A DNA stretch of 64,000 nt from Clostridia bacterium (lineage in GTDB: Bacteria > Bacillota > Clostridia > RGIG7378), in contig JAFYSJ010000031.1 in the NCBI GenBank assembly GCA_017559445.1, positions 1-64,000 on the forward strand, written 5' to 3'. The stretch's first letter is position 1. Each line of letters starts with the position of its first letter. Position numbers and translations under genes: made by a program. This document shows, one piece after another, positions 55,229 to 63,264 of the stretch. The notes beneath the pieces are model-generated. The model had not been told where the DNA came from and made no database searches. It saw nothing but the letters and a program-made list of their open reading frames with translations.

Positions 55229-55705
55229 CTATCTAAACTTCTCTGCCACAATTTCCTTAATACTCTCCGGCACAAAACCTGTCAAATCCGCCTTGTGCTT
55301 AGCTAAGTCTCTAACCATGCTGGAGCTAAGGTACAAGTGGTTCTGGTTTGCCAACAAAAAGATGGTATCTAAGTCAGGATTAATACTCTTGTTAAGGAAT
55401 GCAATCTGAAGCTCGTAGTCAAAGTCAGACACAGCCCTAAGGCCTCTAACCAAGGTCTTGCTACCTGTTAACTTCATGTATTCAGCAGTAAGTCCACTAA
55501 AGGATTCAACATCCACGTTATCCATACCTGCTGTTGCCAACTTAAGCATGTCAACTCTCTCCTCTACGGAGAAAACTGAATTCTTAGCATTGTTGTCCAA
55601 TACAGCAACTACCAAGCGGTCACAAAGAGAACTTGCTCTCTTAATAATGTCCATGTGGCCCTCTGTAACTGGATCAAATGTTCCTGGATATACAAATGTG
55701 TTCAT
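55229..55705 (-). CDS. coaD: Phosphopantetheine adenylyltransferase
   Basis: A 158-residue CoaD, the fourth step of coenzyme A synthesis. The nucleotidyltransferase motif TFDPVTEGHMDI (T/HxGH) is at about residues 9-20, then LVRGLRAVSDFDYE and the SSSMVRDLAKH signature. Last gene of the htrA-recG-rsmD-coaD unit, 3 bp after rsmD with GAAGGAG as ribosome site. The 55132-55228 gap shows nothing else. Confidence 0.97.
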   Translation of the reverse strand: MNTFVYPGTFDPVTEGHMDIIKRASSLCDRLVVAVLDNNAKNSVFSVEERVDMLKLATAGMDNVDVESFSGLTAEYMKLTGSKTLVRGLRAVSDFDYELQIAFLNKSINPDLDTIFLLANQNHLYLSSSMVRDLAKHKADLTGFVPESIKEIVAEKFR

Positions 55706-55708
55706 CTC

Positions 55709-56281
55709 TTAGTTCTCCTTCCTATAAAAGGTTAGGTGGCTAACTCCGTATCTCTTGGAGCGGTATGCCTTAAGGCTACCAACCTCCTCTGGTACTGGAT
55801 AGCTATGCTCAACTATTATAATGCAGTTCTTTGCCAACAAGCAAGAATCTGACAAAAGCTCAAGAATTTCGCCATAAATTGGATTAATTATCTTGGTATC
55901 TCCGTCTGCGTATGGTGGATCCATGAAAATAAAGTCAAAGGACTTGTTCTGACTCTCAAGCTCCCTCAATGCACGCATTACATCGTAACTCTTAACTGTT
56001 GCCTTGGCCTCAAAACCACATGTCTTGATGTTGCCCATGAGGATACCTGCTGTACGCCTATCCTTTTCCACAAAAGTTGCACTAGCAGCACCTCTGCTAA
56101 TGGCCTCAATGCCAACTGCTCCACTACCAGCAAAAAGGTCCAAGAAGTTAGAACCTGCAATATCAAAACCAAGCATGCTAAAAAGTGCTTCTCTTGTCTG
56201 ATCTGTGGTAGGTCTAGTTGCATTACCCTCTGGTGTATTTATTTTGCGGCCACCTGCTGTGCCGGAAATAATTCTAATCAT
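55709..56281 (-). CDS. rsmD: 16S rRNA (guanine966-N2)-methyltransferase RsmD
   Basis: A 190-residue methyltransferase. RIISGTAGGRKINTPEG at the N-terminus, SAM motif FLDLFAGSGAVGIEA and catalytic DPPY (about residues 121-124) are the RsmD/YhhF signatures. Its position directly before coaD is conserved in Firmicutes. It lies 3 bp after recG. Confidence 0.96.
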   Translation of the reverse strand: MIRIISGTAGGRKINTPEGNATRPTTDQTREALFSMLGFDIAGSNFLDLFAGSGAVGIEAISRGAASATFVEKDRRTAGILMGNIKTCGFEAKATVKSYDVMRALRELESQNKSFDFIFMDPPYADGDTKIINPIYGEILELLSDSCLLAKNCIIIVEHSYPVPEEVGSLKAYRSKRYGVSHLTFYRKEN

Positions 56282-56284
56282 ACT

Positions 56285-58366
56285 CTATCCTATGTAATAG
56301 TTATTTTGCTGCATCTGCTGAACTTCAGTCTCCAATCTCCTTGAGAATCTCTCCTGTTCAGCCTCTGTCATTGTACCATTCATTTCCTCAATGTCTTCTG
56401 AAATACCAGCTAACAAATTGGAATTTTTGAAAAATGCACTCATTTTCATGGGTGGCAAACCATGCTGGCCTGTTCCAAAGAAGTTTCCAGGACCTCTAAG
56501 TTCCAAATCCTTCTCGGCAATATAAAAACCGTCGTTCGATGACTTAAATATCTTAAGACGATTATGTACGTCCTCTTTTCCTGATCTATCCACCACAATA
56601 CAGTTAGCTTCTGTGTTTCCGCGGCCTACTCTACCCCTTAACTGATGGAGCTGAGATAAACCAAATCGCTCTCCATTTTGGATAATCATAAGGTTCGCCT
56701 CTGGTACGTTTACACCAACCTCAATTACTGTGGTTGCTACCATTACGTTTGTCTCACCCACACGGAAGGACTCCATGGCAGCTTCCTTATCTGCCTTTTT
56801 CATTTTACCATGAATCAAAACTGGTTTAATCCATGGGCTATTTGCAGACAACTCTGTAACCTCGCGATACATTTCCTCTGCAGAAACAAGCTCACCAGGA
56901 ACACCAAATACTCCCTCTGCTTCATCTGACTCCTCAACCAAGGGGCAAACAATATATACCCTACCGCCTTCCTTCGTAGTCTTGGCAATGAATGCCCTAA
57001 TTCGCTCATCGTAAGATGGGTTAACTACAAAGGTCTTAACTGGCTGTCTGCCAGATGGAAGCTGATTAACTACAGAAATATCTGTATCTCCGTACATGGT
57101 CAAGGATAGAGTCCTAGGAATAGGAGTGGCAGACATAATCATAACATCTGGATATACTGCCTTGGACTGCAAAACCTTGCGCTGTTCCACGCCAAATCTA
57201 TGCTGCTCGTCTGTTACAACGAGTCCAACCTTAGCATATTCCATGTCGTCCACAAGCAAAGCATGGGTTCCGAATGCTACCAAATTGGTGCATTCCCTGG
57301 CCAAAGCAACTGCCTCGCGCTTTTGTGCTGCCTTCATACCACCTGTAATAAGCACACTGGGAATATTGGGGAACATTTTGCTAAAGTCCTTGTATAGCTG
57401 AGTAGCCAAAACTTCTGTTGGTGCCATCATAAGGGCCTGATACCCAGAGCTAGATGCCTTGATCAAGCTCAAAAATGCTAAAATAGACTTGCCACAACCT
57501 ACGTCTCCCTGAACCAATCTGTTCATAGGTGAATGGCTCTCCATATCTCTGCTGATTTCTACCCACGCATCACTCTGAGCATCTGTCAGCTTATATGGCA
57601 AGCTGTCGATTATATCCTGCACATTTGCTGTTCGTGGCTCCTTAGCTCCTGCTGAAGTAGACCTAATCCTACGGGAATACTTTTCGAGAAGCTCCTTAAT
57701 TACTAAGATTTCCTCGTAGAGAAGTCTCCTCTTTGCCTCCTCCAGCACATCGAAATCCTTAGGAAAATGCAAACCCATAAGGCTATCGTAAAGACTCATG
57801 AACTTGTGCTTTTTCATGATGCAACTTGGCAAATACTCAGGCAAATCCTTTAACATTTCACATGCAAAAGCCACCGACTTGCGATAGCCGGCAGCTCCTA
57901 CTTTGCCCTCGTTCCTATAAACAGGGAGTATTGTCTTGTACTGCTTGTCTGCCTTGTACTTTTCAAAGGATGGATTAACTAGGGAAACTTGTCCCTTTTT
58001 CTCTGGATAGCCATAGAAAACATAAATGTCCCCAGGCTTCATGATCCTCTGAAGGTATACGGCATTAAAAAATGTAAGTTTGGCAACGTCTGTGCCATCT
58101 GTGACGCTAACTGTACACCAACTACGATTGCGATTGCGTTGAACTGTAACTCTAGATGCAACTCTAGCCACAAAGCCCTGCAATGTGCCATCCTGTGTCA
58201 GCTTATCTATGCTACGAACATCTCTTCGATCCTCATATCTCAAGGGATAGTTAAATACTAGGTCATAGAGAGTATGGATACCCATTTTGTTGAGTTCCTC
58301 TGCTCGCTTTTCCCCTATTCCCTTGATAGTAGTTATGCTACTACTGAATAACTCGAAGCTGTCCAT
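56285..58366 (-). CDS. recG: ATP-dependent DNA helicase RecG
   Basis: A 693-residue fork-reversal helicase. The N-terminal wedge OB domain (about residues 50-140) is followed by helicase motifs I (VQGDVGCGKS), Ia, II (DEQHRFG) and VI (QLRGRVGRGN). The C-terminal TRG-like motif region contains AEKDLELRGPGNFFGTGQHG split over about 620-640. It lies 8 bp after htrA. Confidence 0.98.
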   Translation of the reverse strand: MDSFELFSSSITTIKGIGEKRAEELNKMGIHTLYDLVFNYPLRYEDRRDVRSIDKLTQDGTLQGFVARVASRVTVQRNRNRSWCTVSVTDGTDVAKLTFFNAVYLQRIMKPGDIYVFYGYPEKKGQVSLVNPSFEKYKADKQYKTILPVYRNEGKVGAAGYRKSVAFACEMLKDLPEYLPSCIMKKHKFMSLYDSLMGLHFPKDFDVLEEAKRRLLYEEILVIKELLEKYSRRIRSTSAGAKEPRTANVQDIIDSLPYKLTDAQSDAWVEISRDMESHSPMNRLVQGDVGCGKSILAFLSLIKASSSGYQALMMAPTEVLATQLYKDFSKMFPNIPSVLITGGMKAAQKREAVALARECTNLVAFGTHALLVDDMEYAKVGLVVTDEQHRFGVEQRKVLQSKAVYPDVMIMSATPIPRTLSLTMYGDTDISVVNQLPSGRQPVKTFVVNPSYDERIRAFIAKTTKEGGRVYIVCPLVEESDEAEGVFGVPGELVSAEEMYREVTELSANSPWIKPVLIHGKMKKADKEAAMESFRVGETNVMVATTVIEVGVNVPEANLMIIQNGERFGLSQLHQLRGRVGRGNTEANCIVVDRSGKEDVHNRLKIFKSSNDGFYIAEKDLELRGPGNFFGTGQHGLPPMKMSAFFKNSNLLAGISEDIEEMNGTMTEAEQERFSRRLETEVQQMQQNNYYIG

Positions 58367-58374
58367 TACCTCTA

Positions 58375-59604
58375 CTATGAATTAGGTTTAGACTCCACAA
58401 GGGTAAACTCTATGGTCATAGTAACCTCATTTCTAATAATTTTAACCTGTACCACATCTCCTGCCTTGTAAGAAAGCATGAGGGATACAATGTCACTGCT
58501 AGATTCAATCTTTTTGTCGTCAATGGAAACAATGTAGTCTCCTACCTTAAAAGGAGAATTCTCCAAGGCAGAAAGTACATATACACCATACCTATTCACC
58601 TGATACTTTATAGCAGTGAAATAGTCGTTAATATCGATGAACTCAAGGTCCATTGTTGCTCTGCCAGAAACATATCCCTGCTCCATAAGCTGGTTAGCTA
58701 CTGAAATAGCATAGTCAATTGGAATTGCAAATCCAATACCCTCAATCTCTGTATCGGATGCCTTGGCGTTAACAATTCCAATAAGCTGTCCATATGAGTT
58801 AAACAAACCACCACCAGAGTTGCCTGGGTTAATCTGAGCATTTGTCTGCATAAGGTTCATACGAATACCATTTACTACAATTTCGCGGCTCAGGGCAGAA
58901 ACAATACCATCTGTCACTGTGCTACCAAGACCCATAGGGTTACCAATAACGACTACTGTCTCACCAAGCTGAACATCTGCTGTCTTACCTGCTACGGCAA
59001 CTGTAAGAACCTTGTCTCCTGGATTAATCTTAATAACTGCAATATCTGCCGGCTCATCTGTCGCAATAAGTGTGGCATCAAAAGTTGTGCCATCTGTCAA
59101 AGTAACCTTAATAGTATCTGCACCATCAATAACGTGATGGTTAGTTACAATGATTCCGTCAGCTGACATAATAACACCAGAACCTGCGCCACTAGTTACA
59201 TAGGACTGGTTCCAGCTGCCTGTGGTCTTAGCCTCTGTGTGTACCATAACAACACTGTCTACGCATTTAGCAACTACCTGCTGAACTGTCATTTGTTCGC
59301 CAATTACTGGTGTGGCTATTGGGGATGCAGATGGCTTATCTGTCTGTGTAATTGGATTAGTTGTAGCTGTAGGAACCGGTGTTGGTGTAGAAGTTACTGC
59401 TGCCGCATCACCTGTGTTCTGAGAATTGTTAAGCACTCCGCCGCCCCATACGCCAATGCCAAAGCCCAAACCTAACAACACGACAACACCAAGGATAGCT
59501 CCAACAATCTTGAGTCCCTTTCTCTTCTTAGGGCCTTTAACAACAGGAGAGCTTACTCCTGAATATGTGCCGTCTGGATTAAATTTGTACTCTACGTTAA
59601 TCAT
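58375..59604 (-). CDS. htrA: HtrA/DegP-like membrane-anchored serine protease
   Basis: A 409-residue HtrA. A cytoplasmic basic start (KKRKG) is followed by one transmembrane helix (about 31-54) and a Thr/Pro linker. The trypsin-like triad is His157 (VTNHHVI), Asp187 (PADIAVI) and Ser263 (GNSGGGL). A single C-terminal PDZ domain (about 315-400) follows. It degrades misfolded exported proteins. Unusual in heading the recG-rsmD-coaD unit. Confidence 0.92.
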   Translation of the reverse strand: MINVEYKFNPDGTYSGVSSPVVKGPKKRKGLKIVGAILGVVVLLGLGFGIGVWGGGVLNNSQNTGDAAAVTSTPTPVPTATTNPITQTDKPSASPIATPVIGEQMTVQQVVAKCVDSVVMVHTEAKTTGSWNQSYVTSGAGSGVIMSADGIIVTNHHVIDGADTIKVTLTDGTTFDATLIATDEPADIAVIKINPGDKVLTVAVAGKTADVQLGETVVVIGNPMGLGSTVTDGIVSALSREIVVNGIRMNLMQTNAQINPGNSGGGLFNSYGQLIGIVNAKASDTEIEGIGFAIPIDYAISVANQLMEQGYVSGRATMDLEFIDINDYFTAIKYQVNRYGVYVLSALENSPFKVGDYIVSIDDKKIESSSDIVSLMLSYKAGDVVQVKIIRNEVTMTIEFTLVESKPNS

Positions 59605-59686
59605 CTCATATCTCCCAAAAGTTCTATTATTCTAGTGTACAGGAACATTGTTAACATTCATGGAACACTATATTAAGAGAGATTTT

Positions 59687-60592
59687 CTATTCTTCGTCGT
59701 TTGCAAAAAGTTTTTGATACATCTCGATAAGGTCGTTAGGGTCGCCCTCAAGGTCCATAACTGCTCTTACAGCCTCTGTAAGGAACAATCTGTCAACTAA
59801 TGCAGGGTTCTTGTCAATAAAGCCCTTAATGAATCCTATGGCTCTGTGATTACCCACCTTACCAAAGAGTTCAAGGAGGAATGGTCTATCCATGCTCTCT
59901 TTAACACCTCTCTTAAGAAGTGCGTATGTATCCTCTGCATATTCAGGGTAATCTGCCAAGTATCTGAGAAGAGGTGTGTGCATTGCTGTCAAAACAGATG
60001 CTTCCTTAATATACTCAACTACAGTACTGCAAACGTTGTCACCCTCACAATTATGAAGTGCAACTACAACTGCATCCTGCACAACTTCCCAATCTGCATC
60101 TCCCTGCTCTACCATGCGGAAGCTAGCCTCGTTAAGACGGAAAATAACATCGAACAAATCTGCATCTCCACACTTGGAGTAAAGCTTAAGAGCTGTTGCC
60201 ACCTCTGTGGACTGGCTGTCAAAATTAAGTGTACAGAACTGCTTAGTAACTGCTGCAACCTTTGACTCATACTCTGTACCCTTGTAAGAAGCAACCTTCT
60301 CCTCAACGCTGTCTGGAAGGAAGTCTATAAGGTAAAGCATTGGATCAGCCAAGAGCTCCAAGAACATATCTGCCTCCATCTCCTTGATGTATGCAGTAAC
60401 AGTCTTGCCATCCAACTCAGCTACTGGCTGTCTGTCGAAGCACATAACCTCAGCCTCGTGCATCTGTGCCATTGCCTGCTCCTCGATCTCTGCCATATTC
60501 TCGCCAGAAAGCTTCTCAACGATATTATCAATCTCCAAGCCAAGCTGCTGTGTCATCTCTTCTATTGCTGTGAACAAATTATTAAACTTCAT
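59687..60592 (-). CDS. HEAT-like helical protein of unknown function
   Basis: A 301-residue, acidic, all-helical protein without signal peptide or membrane segment. Repeated helix pairs such as EVVQDAVVVALHNCEG and RPFLLELFGKVGNHRAIGF suggest HEAT/ARM-like repeats. No known family is recognised. It lies 14 bp after the YIP1-like gene and is probably co-transcribed with it. A scaffold role is inferred from fold type only. Confidence 0.6.
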   Translation of the reverse strand: MKFNNLFTAIEEMTQQLGLEIDNIVEKLSGENMAEIEEQAMAQMHEAEVMCFDRQPVAELDGKTVTAYIKEMEADMFLELLADPMLYLIDFLPDSVEEKVASYKGTEYESKVAAVTKQFCTLNFDSQSTEVATALKLYSKCGDADLFDVIFRLNEASFRMVEQGDADWEVVQDAVVVALHNCEGDNVCSTVVEYIKEASVLTAMHTPLLRYLADYPEYAEDTYALLKRGVKESMDRPFLLELFGKVGNHRAIGFIKGFIDKNPALVDRLFLTEAVRAVMDLEGDPNDLIEMYQKLFANDEE

Positions 60593-60606
60593 GTCATATA
60601 CCTCTC

Positions 60607-61194
60607 TTAAAACTTACGTCTTGTGCGCTTAACATATTCGTAGCCAGATTCCTCTGCCTTGGGGCCCTCTTTCTTAAGGATCTTAACATCAACCCAATTG
60701 CCTACGTCAAACTTCTTAATAGCTGCCAAATATCCAAGGCCGCTAACAACTACTGGAATAATAAGTGCTGTCAATCTAAGCAACAAACCACTGGATGCAC
60801 CATAGTAGAAATATCCACCATATGCCATAAGAGTCTGGACAAGACCTGCAAAGTCAATGGCTACCATCCAATCTGTAGACTTAGGAAGTGCAAACTCCGC
60901 AACAACCATAACTACCGCAAAGGGGATCATAGAAATAGTGCCTGTTACAAATCCCTTGATATTGCCAAGGGATCCAATTTCATTATCTCTAACCTCTCTG
61001 ATTGCCTCTTTGTTAACAAAGGAATACACAATGCAAATCTGCATGATCAAAGCCAAGAATGAGAAAAAGCTCAACAACTTAGGTCCAAGGGCAAAAAATG
61101 GAATACATCCAAATATAAAAATCAGCACGGACATGCCATATGCTCGCAATGTGCTAAATACAATATTCTTAGTCTGAGAAATAAAGGATTTCAT
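60607..61194 (-). CDS. YIP1-like integral membrane protein
   Basis: A 195-residue protein with four to five transmembrane segments (about 13-35, 38-58, 80-100, 110-130, 140-160) and a basic C-terminal tail (YVKRTRRKF). The order resembles bacterial YIP1-family proteins; the resemblance is weak. The start is the ATG preceded by GGAGATTTAAG; the open frame continues 17 codons upstream without a better site. Upstream gene of the HEAT-like protein pair. Confidence 0.5.
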   Translation of the reverse strand: MKSFISQTKNIVFSTLRAYGMSVLIFIFGCIPFFALGPKLLSFFSFLALIMQICIVYSFVNKEAIREVRDNEIGSLGNIKGFVTGTISMIPFAVVMVVAEFALPKSTDWMVAIDFAGLVQTLMAYGGYFYYGASSGLLLRLTALIIPVVVSGLGYLAAIKKFDVGNWVDVKILKKEGPKAEESGYEYVKRTRRKF

Positions 61195-61314
61195 CTTAAA
61201 TCTCCTATATAAATATACCATTACAATTTTATTAGTTTGTGCCATAACTGTAAAGCATTAATTAGTAATATGGTCTTTAAGTTTTATATTTGCTGTGATA
61301 TAATAGCCGTCAGC

Positions 61315-61401
61315 GCCGCCTTGGTGGAATTGGCAGACACAAGGGACTTAAAATCCCTCGGTGTAACAACCGTACCGGTTCAAGTCCGGTAGGCGGCACC
61401 A
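61315..61401 (+). tRNA. tRNA-Leu (anticodon TAA)
   Basis: The acceptor stem GCCGCCT pairs with AGGCGGC, discriminator A and encoded CCA end at 61401. D-loop TGGTGGAATTGGCAGACAC, anticodon loop CTTAAAA (TAA), long variable arm TCGGTGTAACAACCGTA as in class II tRNAs, and T-loop GGTTCAAGTCC. It reads UUA codons (and UUG by wobble). Confidence 0.97.
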
Positions 61402-61433
61402 GAAGCTCTAGGGAAACCTGGAGCTTTTGTTTT
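61402..61433 (+). terminator. Terminator of tRNA-Leu
   Basis: AAGCTC.AGG pairs with CCT.GAGCTT around GAAA, then TTGTTTT. The first 20 bases are repeated exactly at 62315-62334 on the other side of the TPR gene. Confidence 0.9.
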
Positions 61434-61447
61434 AACGAGGTGTGTTT

Positions 61448-62305
61448 ATGAAGAACAAAAAATTACAGGCTATTCTAGTTACATTTGTTTCACTTTTGAT
61501 ATTTTGCATAATAGGTTTCTATCTATATGAGGTTCTCTATCTCAAAGTACCCTACGATCAACATCTTTATCGCACAATAACAACTGTCTTTGTATTAATA
61601 GGAACAATAATTAAGACATGCAAAGGTGGACGCAAACGCAGAAAATCACTTAAATTTTACGAAGAAGCCTACAAGGAACATTTAGGAACAGCCTTTGATA
61701 ATCAACCTAGATATCGTATCAAGCTCTTGAATGCATGTCGTTTGTACGACGAATCCAACGAAAAAAAGGCTATATCCGAATTGACCAAATTAAATAATTT
61801 TGCAATAACAAGTCGTGACTATGCTGCAATATGGTTCTTCCTTGGACTGTGCTATTCCGAATTAGAGTTACTCACTAATGCTATTGAGTCTTATCGTAAA
61901 ACCATAGAATACGACCCTAACAACGCATCTGCTCACAGCAACCTCGGTCAAATTCTTGTGAATATAGGAGATTTTGAATTAGCCATCCACCACTTCGACA
62001 AATCTATCGAAGCAGATCCTAATAATTACTACGCATACAACAACAAGGCTACAGCATATTTCAAGCTTGGTGATTACGAAATGGCAATCAAAAATGCCAC
62101 TAAGGCTCTTGAGTTCAAGAACAATGGTGCTGAGGCTGCATCTCTTTTAACCATAATATATGCATTATTTGGCGACGAAGAAAACAAGCAGTATTATTAC
62201 CATCTTGCAATAACTTCTGGCAAGAACCCTAACTCTTTGAACTTTGCTATCCAGCACTTCCTTCATGAAAACAGCATTTCCGAGGAAGAAGAATCCGAAT
62301 TCTAA
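61448..62305 (+). CDS. TPR-repeat membrane protein
   Basis: A 285-residue protein. Two N-terminal transmembrane helices (about residues 6-26 and 37-55) are followed by a basic patch and at least three TPR units, for example NASAHSNLGQILVNIGDFEL and NYYAYNNKATAYFKLGDYEM. The start is the ATG preceded by GAGGTGTGTTT; a GTG two codons earlier overlaps that site. It is AT-richer than its neighbours. It lies between two copies of the tRNA-Leu terminator. Cytoplasmic TPR part presumably binds other proteins; partner unknown. Confidence 0.8.
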   Translation: MKNKKLQAILVTFVSLLIFCIIGFYLYEVLYLKVPYDQHLYRTITTVFVLIGTIIKTCKGGRKRRKSLKFYEEAYKEHLGTAFDNQPRYRIKLLNACRLYDESNEKKAISELTKLNNFAITSRDYAAIWFFLGLCYSELELLTNAIESYRKTIEYDPNNASAHSNLGQILVNIGDFELAIHHFDKSIEADPNNYYAYNNKATAYFKLGDYEMAIKNATKALEFKNNGAEAASLLTIIYALFGDEENKQYYYHLAITSGKNPNSLNFAIQHFLHENSISEEEESEF

Positions 62306-62314
62306 AACGATTTC

Positions 62315-62348
62315 GAAGCTCTAGGGAAACCTGGGGCTTCTGTTTTTT
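62315..62348 (+). terminator. Terminator of the TPR gene, near-copy of the tRNA-Leu terminator
   Basis: Identical to 61402-61421 for 20 bases, then two substitutions (GGCTTCTG for AGCTTTTG), and a longer T-run TGTTTTTT. The stem is kept through a G-U pair. Confidence 0.85.
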
Positions 62349-62354
62349 GCAATG

Positions 62355-62380
62355 AAAAAGCACTACATCTCTGTAGTGCT
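62355..62380 (-). terminator. Terminator on the suhB side
   Basis: AGCACTAC pairs with GTAGTGCT around ATCTCT; on the minus strand it is followed by TTTTTCATT. It lies 140 bp after suhB, beyond a protein-like remnant. Confidence 0.8.
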
Positions 62381-62389
62381 CTAAAACTC

Positions 62390-62480
62390 TATTTTTTATG
62401 ATTTTTGATCCAATCTAGAATATATTCATATTCCTTTTCCCCTGCAGCCACCAAAAGATATTTATTATAATCATTGGACT
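62390..62480 (-). pseudogene. Short protein-like remnant downstream of suhB
   Basis: The minus frame ending TAG at about 62390-62392 encodes NDYNKYLLVAAGEKEYEYI and then LDWIKNHKK, with a stop (TAG) just upstream and no start codon. The composition is protein-like, so it may be the 3' end of a decayed small gene. Weak evidence. Confidence 0.25.
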
Positions 62481-62520
62481 ATATCACAATATTTTTAGGG
62501 ATTTCATTGTTTCTTATGTA

Positions 62521-63264
62521 TTACTGTGGGTAGGCGCAAACAATGAGTCCTGGCTTACCATACTCAAAATCACTTCCATCTACCATGCTGTAAGAACAAC
62601 CTGCCTCTGTTGCGATCAGAAGTCCTGGAGCAATGTCCCAAATCTTGTGATAGTAAGTAATGTACATCTGTGCATTGCTATTGGCCATCATGGCAAAATC
62701 AACACAAGCCGCTCCGAAATGTCTTGTCTTAAGGAACTTGTCCTGCAAGGATTTAACCAAGTTAAACTGAGCATCCATCGGAATCTCAATATTGCTGTAG
62801 TAATCGCTAATGAGCAAAATACCACTCTCTGGAGCAATGCTCCTATTAACTCTAATCCTTTGACCGTTCTTAAAGGCTCCCTCACCCTTAATGGCTGTAT
62901 ACATGTCTCCCGAAGTGGGGAAATACATGAGAGCAGCCACACATGTGTCCCCATCGAACAAAGCCATCTGCACGCCATATAAATCCAATCCCGCTGCATA
63001 GTTACATGTGCCGTCAATTGGGTCTATTACTACTGTCAATCCCTCAAGTTTAGCATTAGGATTGTTTTCTTCACTGACAATGTTAATGTCTGGAAACTCT
63101 GTCTTAATCTTTGCAATTATTCTATTCTCTGTCTCAATATCGTTCTTGGTGAGCAGATCGTTCTTACTCTTATGCTCAATCACCTCGATATTTTGGCTTA
63201 AGAGTTCCTGGCCTGCCTCTGTGGCAGCTGCGGCCATTACTCCTAATTCCTTAAGATATTTCAT
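62521..63264 (-). CDS. suhB: Inositol-1-monophosphatase family protein
   Basis: A 247-residue metal-dependent phosphatase. Motif 1 is VIDPIDGTCNYAAGLD (about residues 79-94) with the metal Asp pair; the upstream Glu is in VSEENN; motif 2 is WDIAPGLLIATEAG near residue 210. Substrate may be myo-inositol phosphate or another small phosphate ester (this fold also includes SuhB and CysQ-type enzymes). Starts 4 bp inside the end of the upstream gene, so they are coupled. Confidence 0.88.
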   Translation of the reverse strand: MKYLKELGVMAAAATEAGQELLSQNIEVIEHKSKNDLLTKNDIETENRIIAKIKTEFPDINIVSEENNPNAKLEGLTVVIDPIDGTCNYAAGLDLYGVQMALFDGDTCVAALMYFPTSGDMYTAIKGEGAFKNGQRIRVNRSIAPESGILLISDYYSNIEIPMDAQFNLVKSLQDKFLKTRHFGAACVDFAMMANSNAQMYITYYHKIWDIAPGLLIATEAGCSYSMVDGSDFEYGKPGLIVCAYPQ

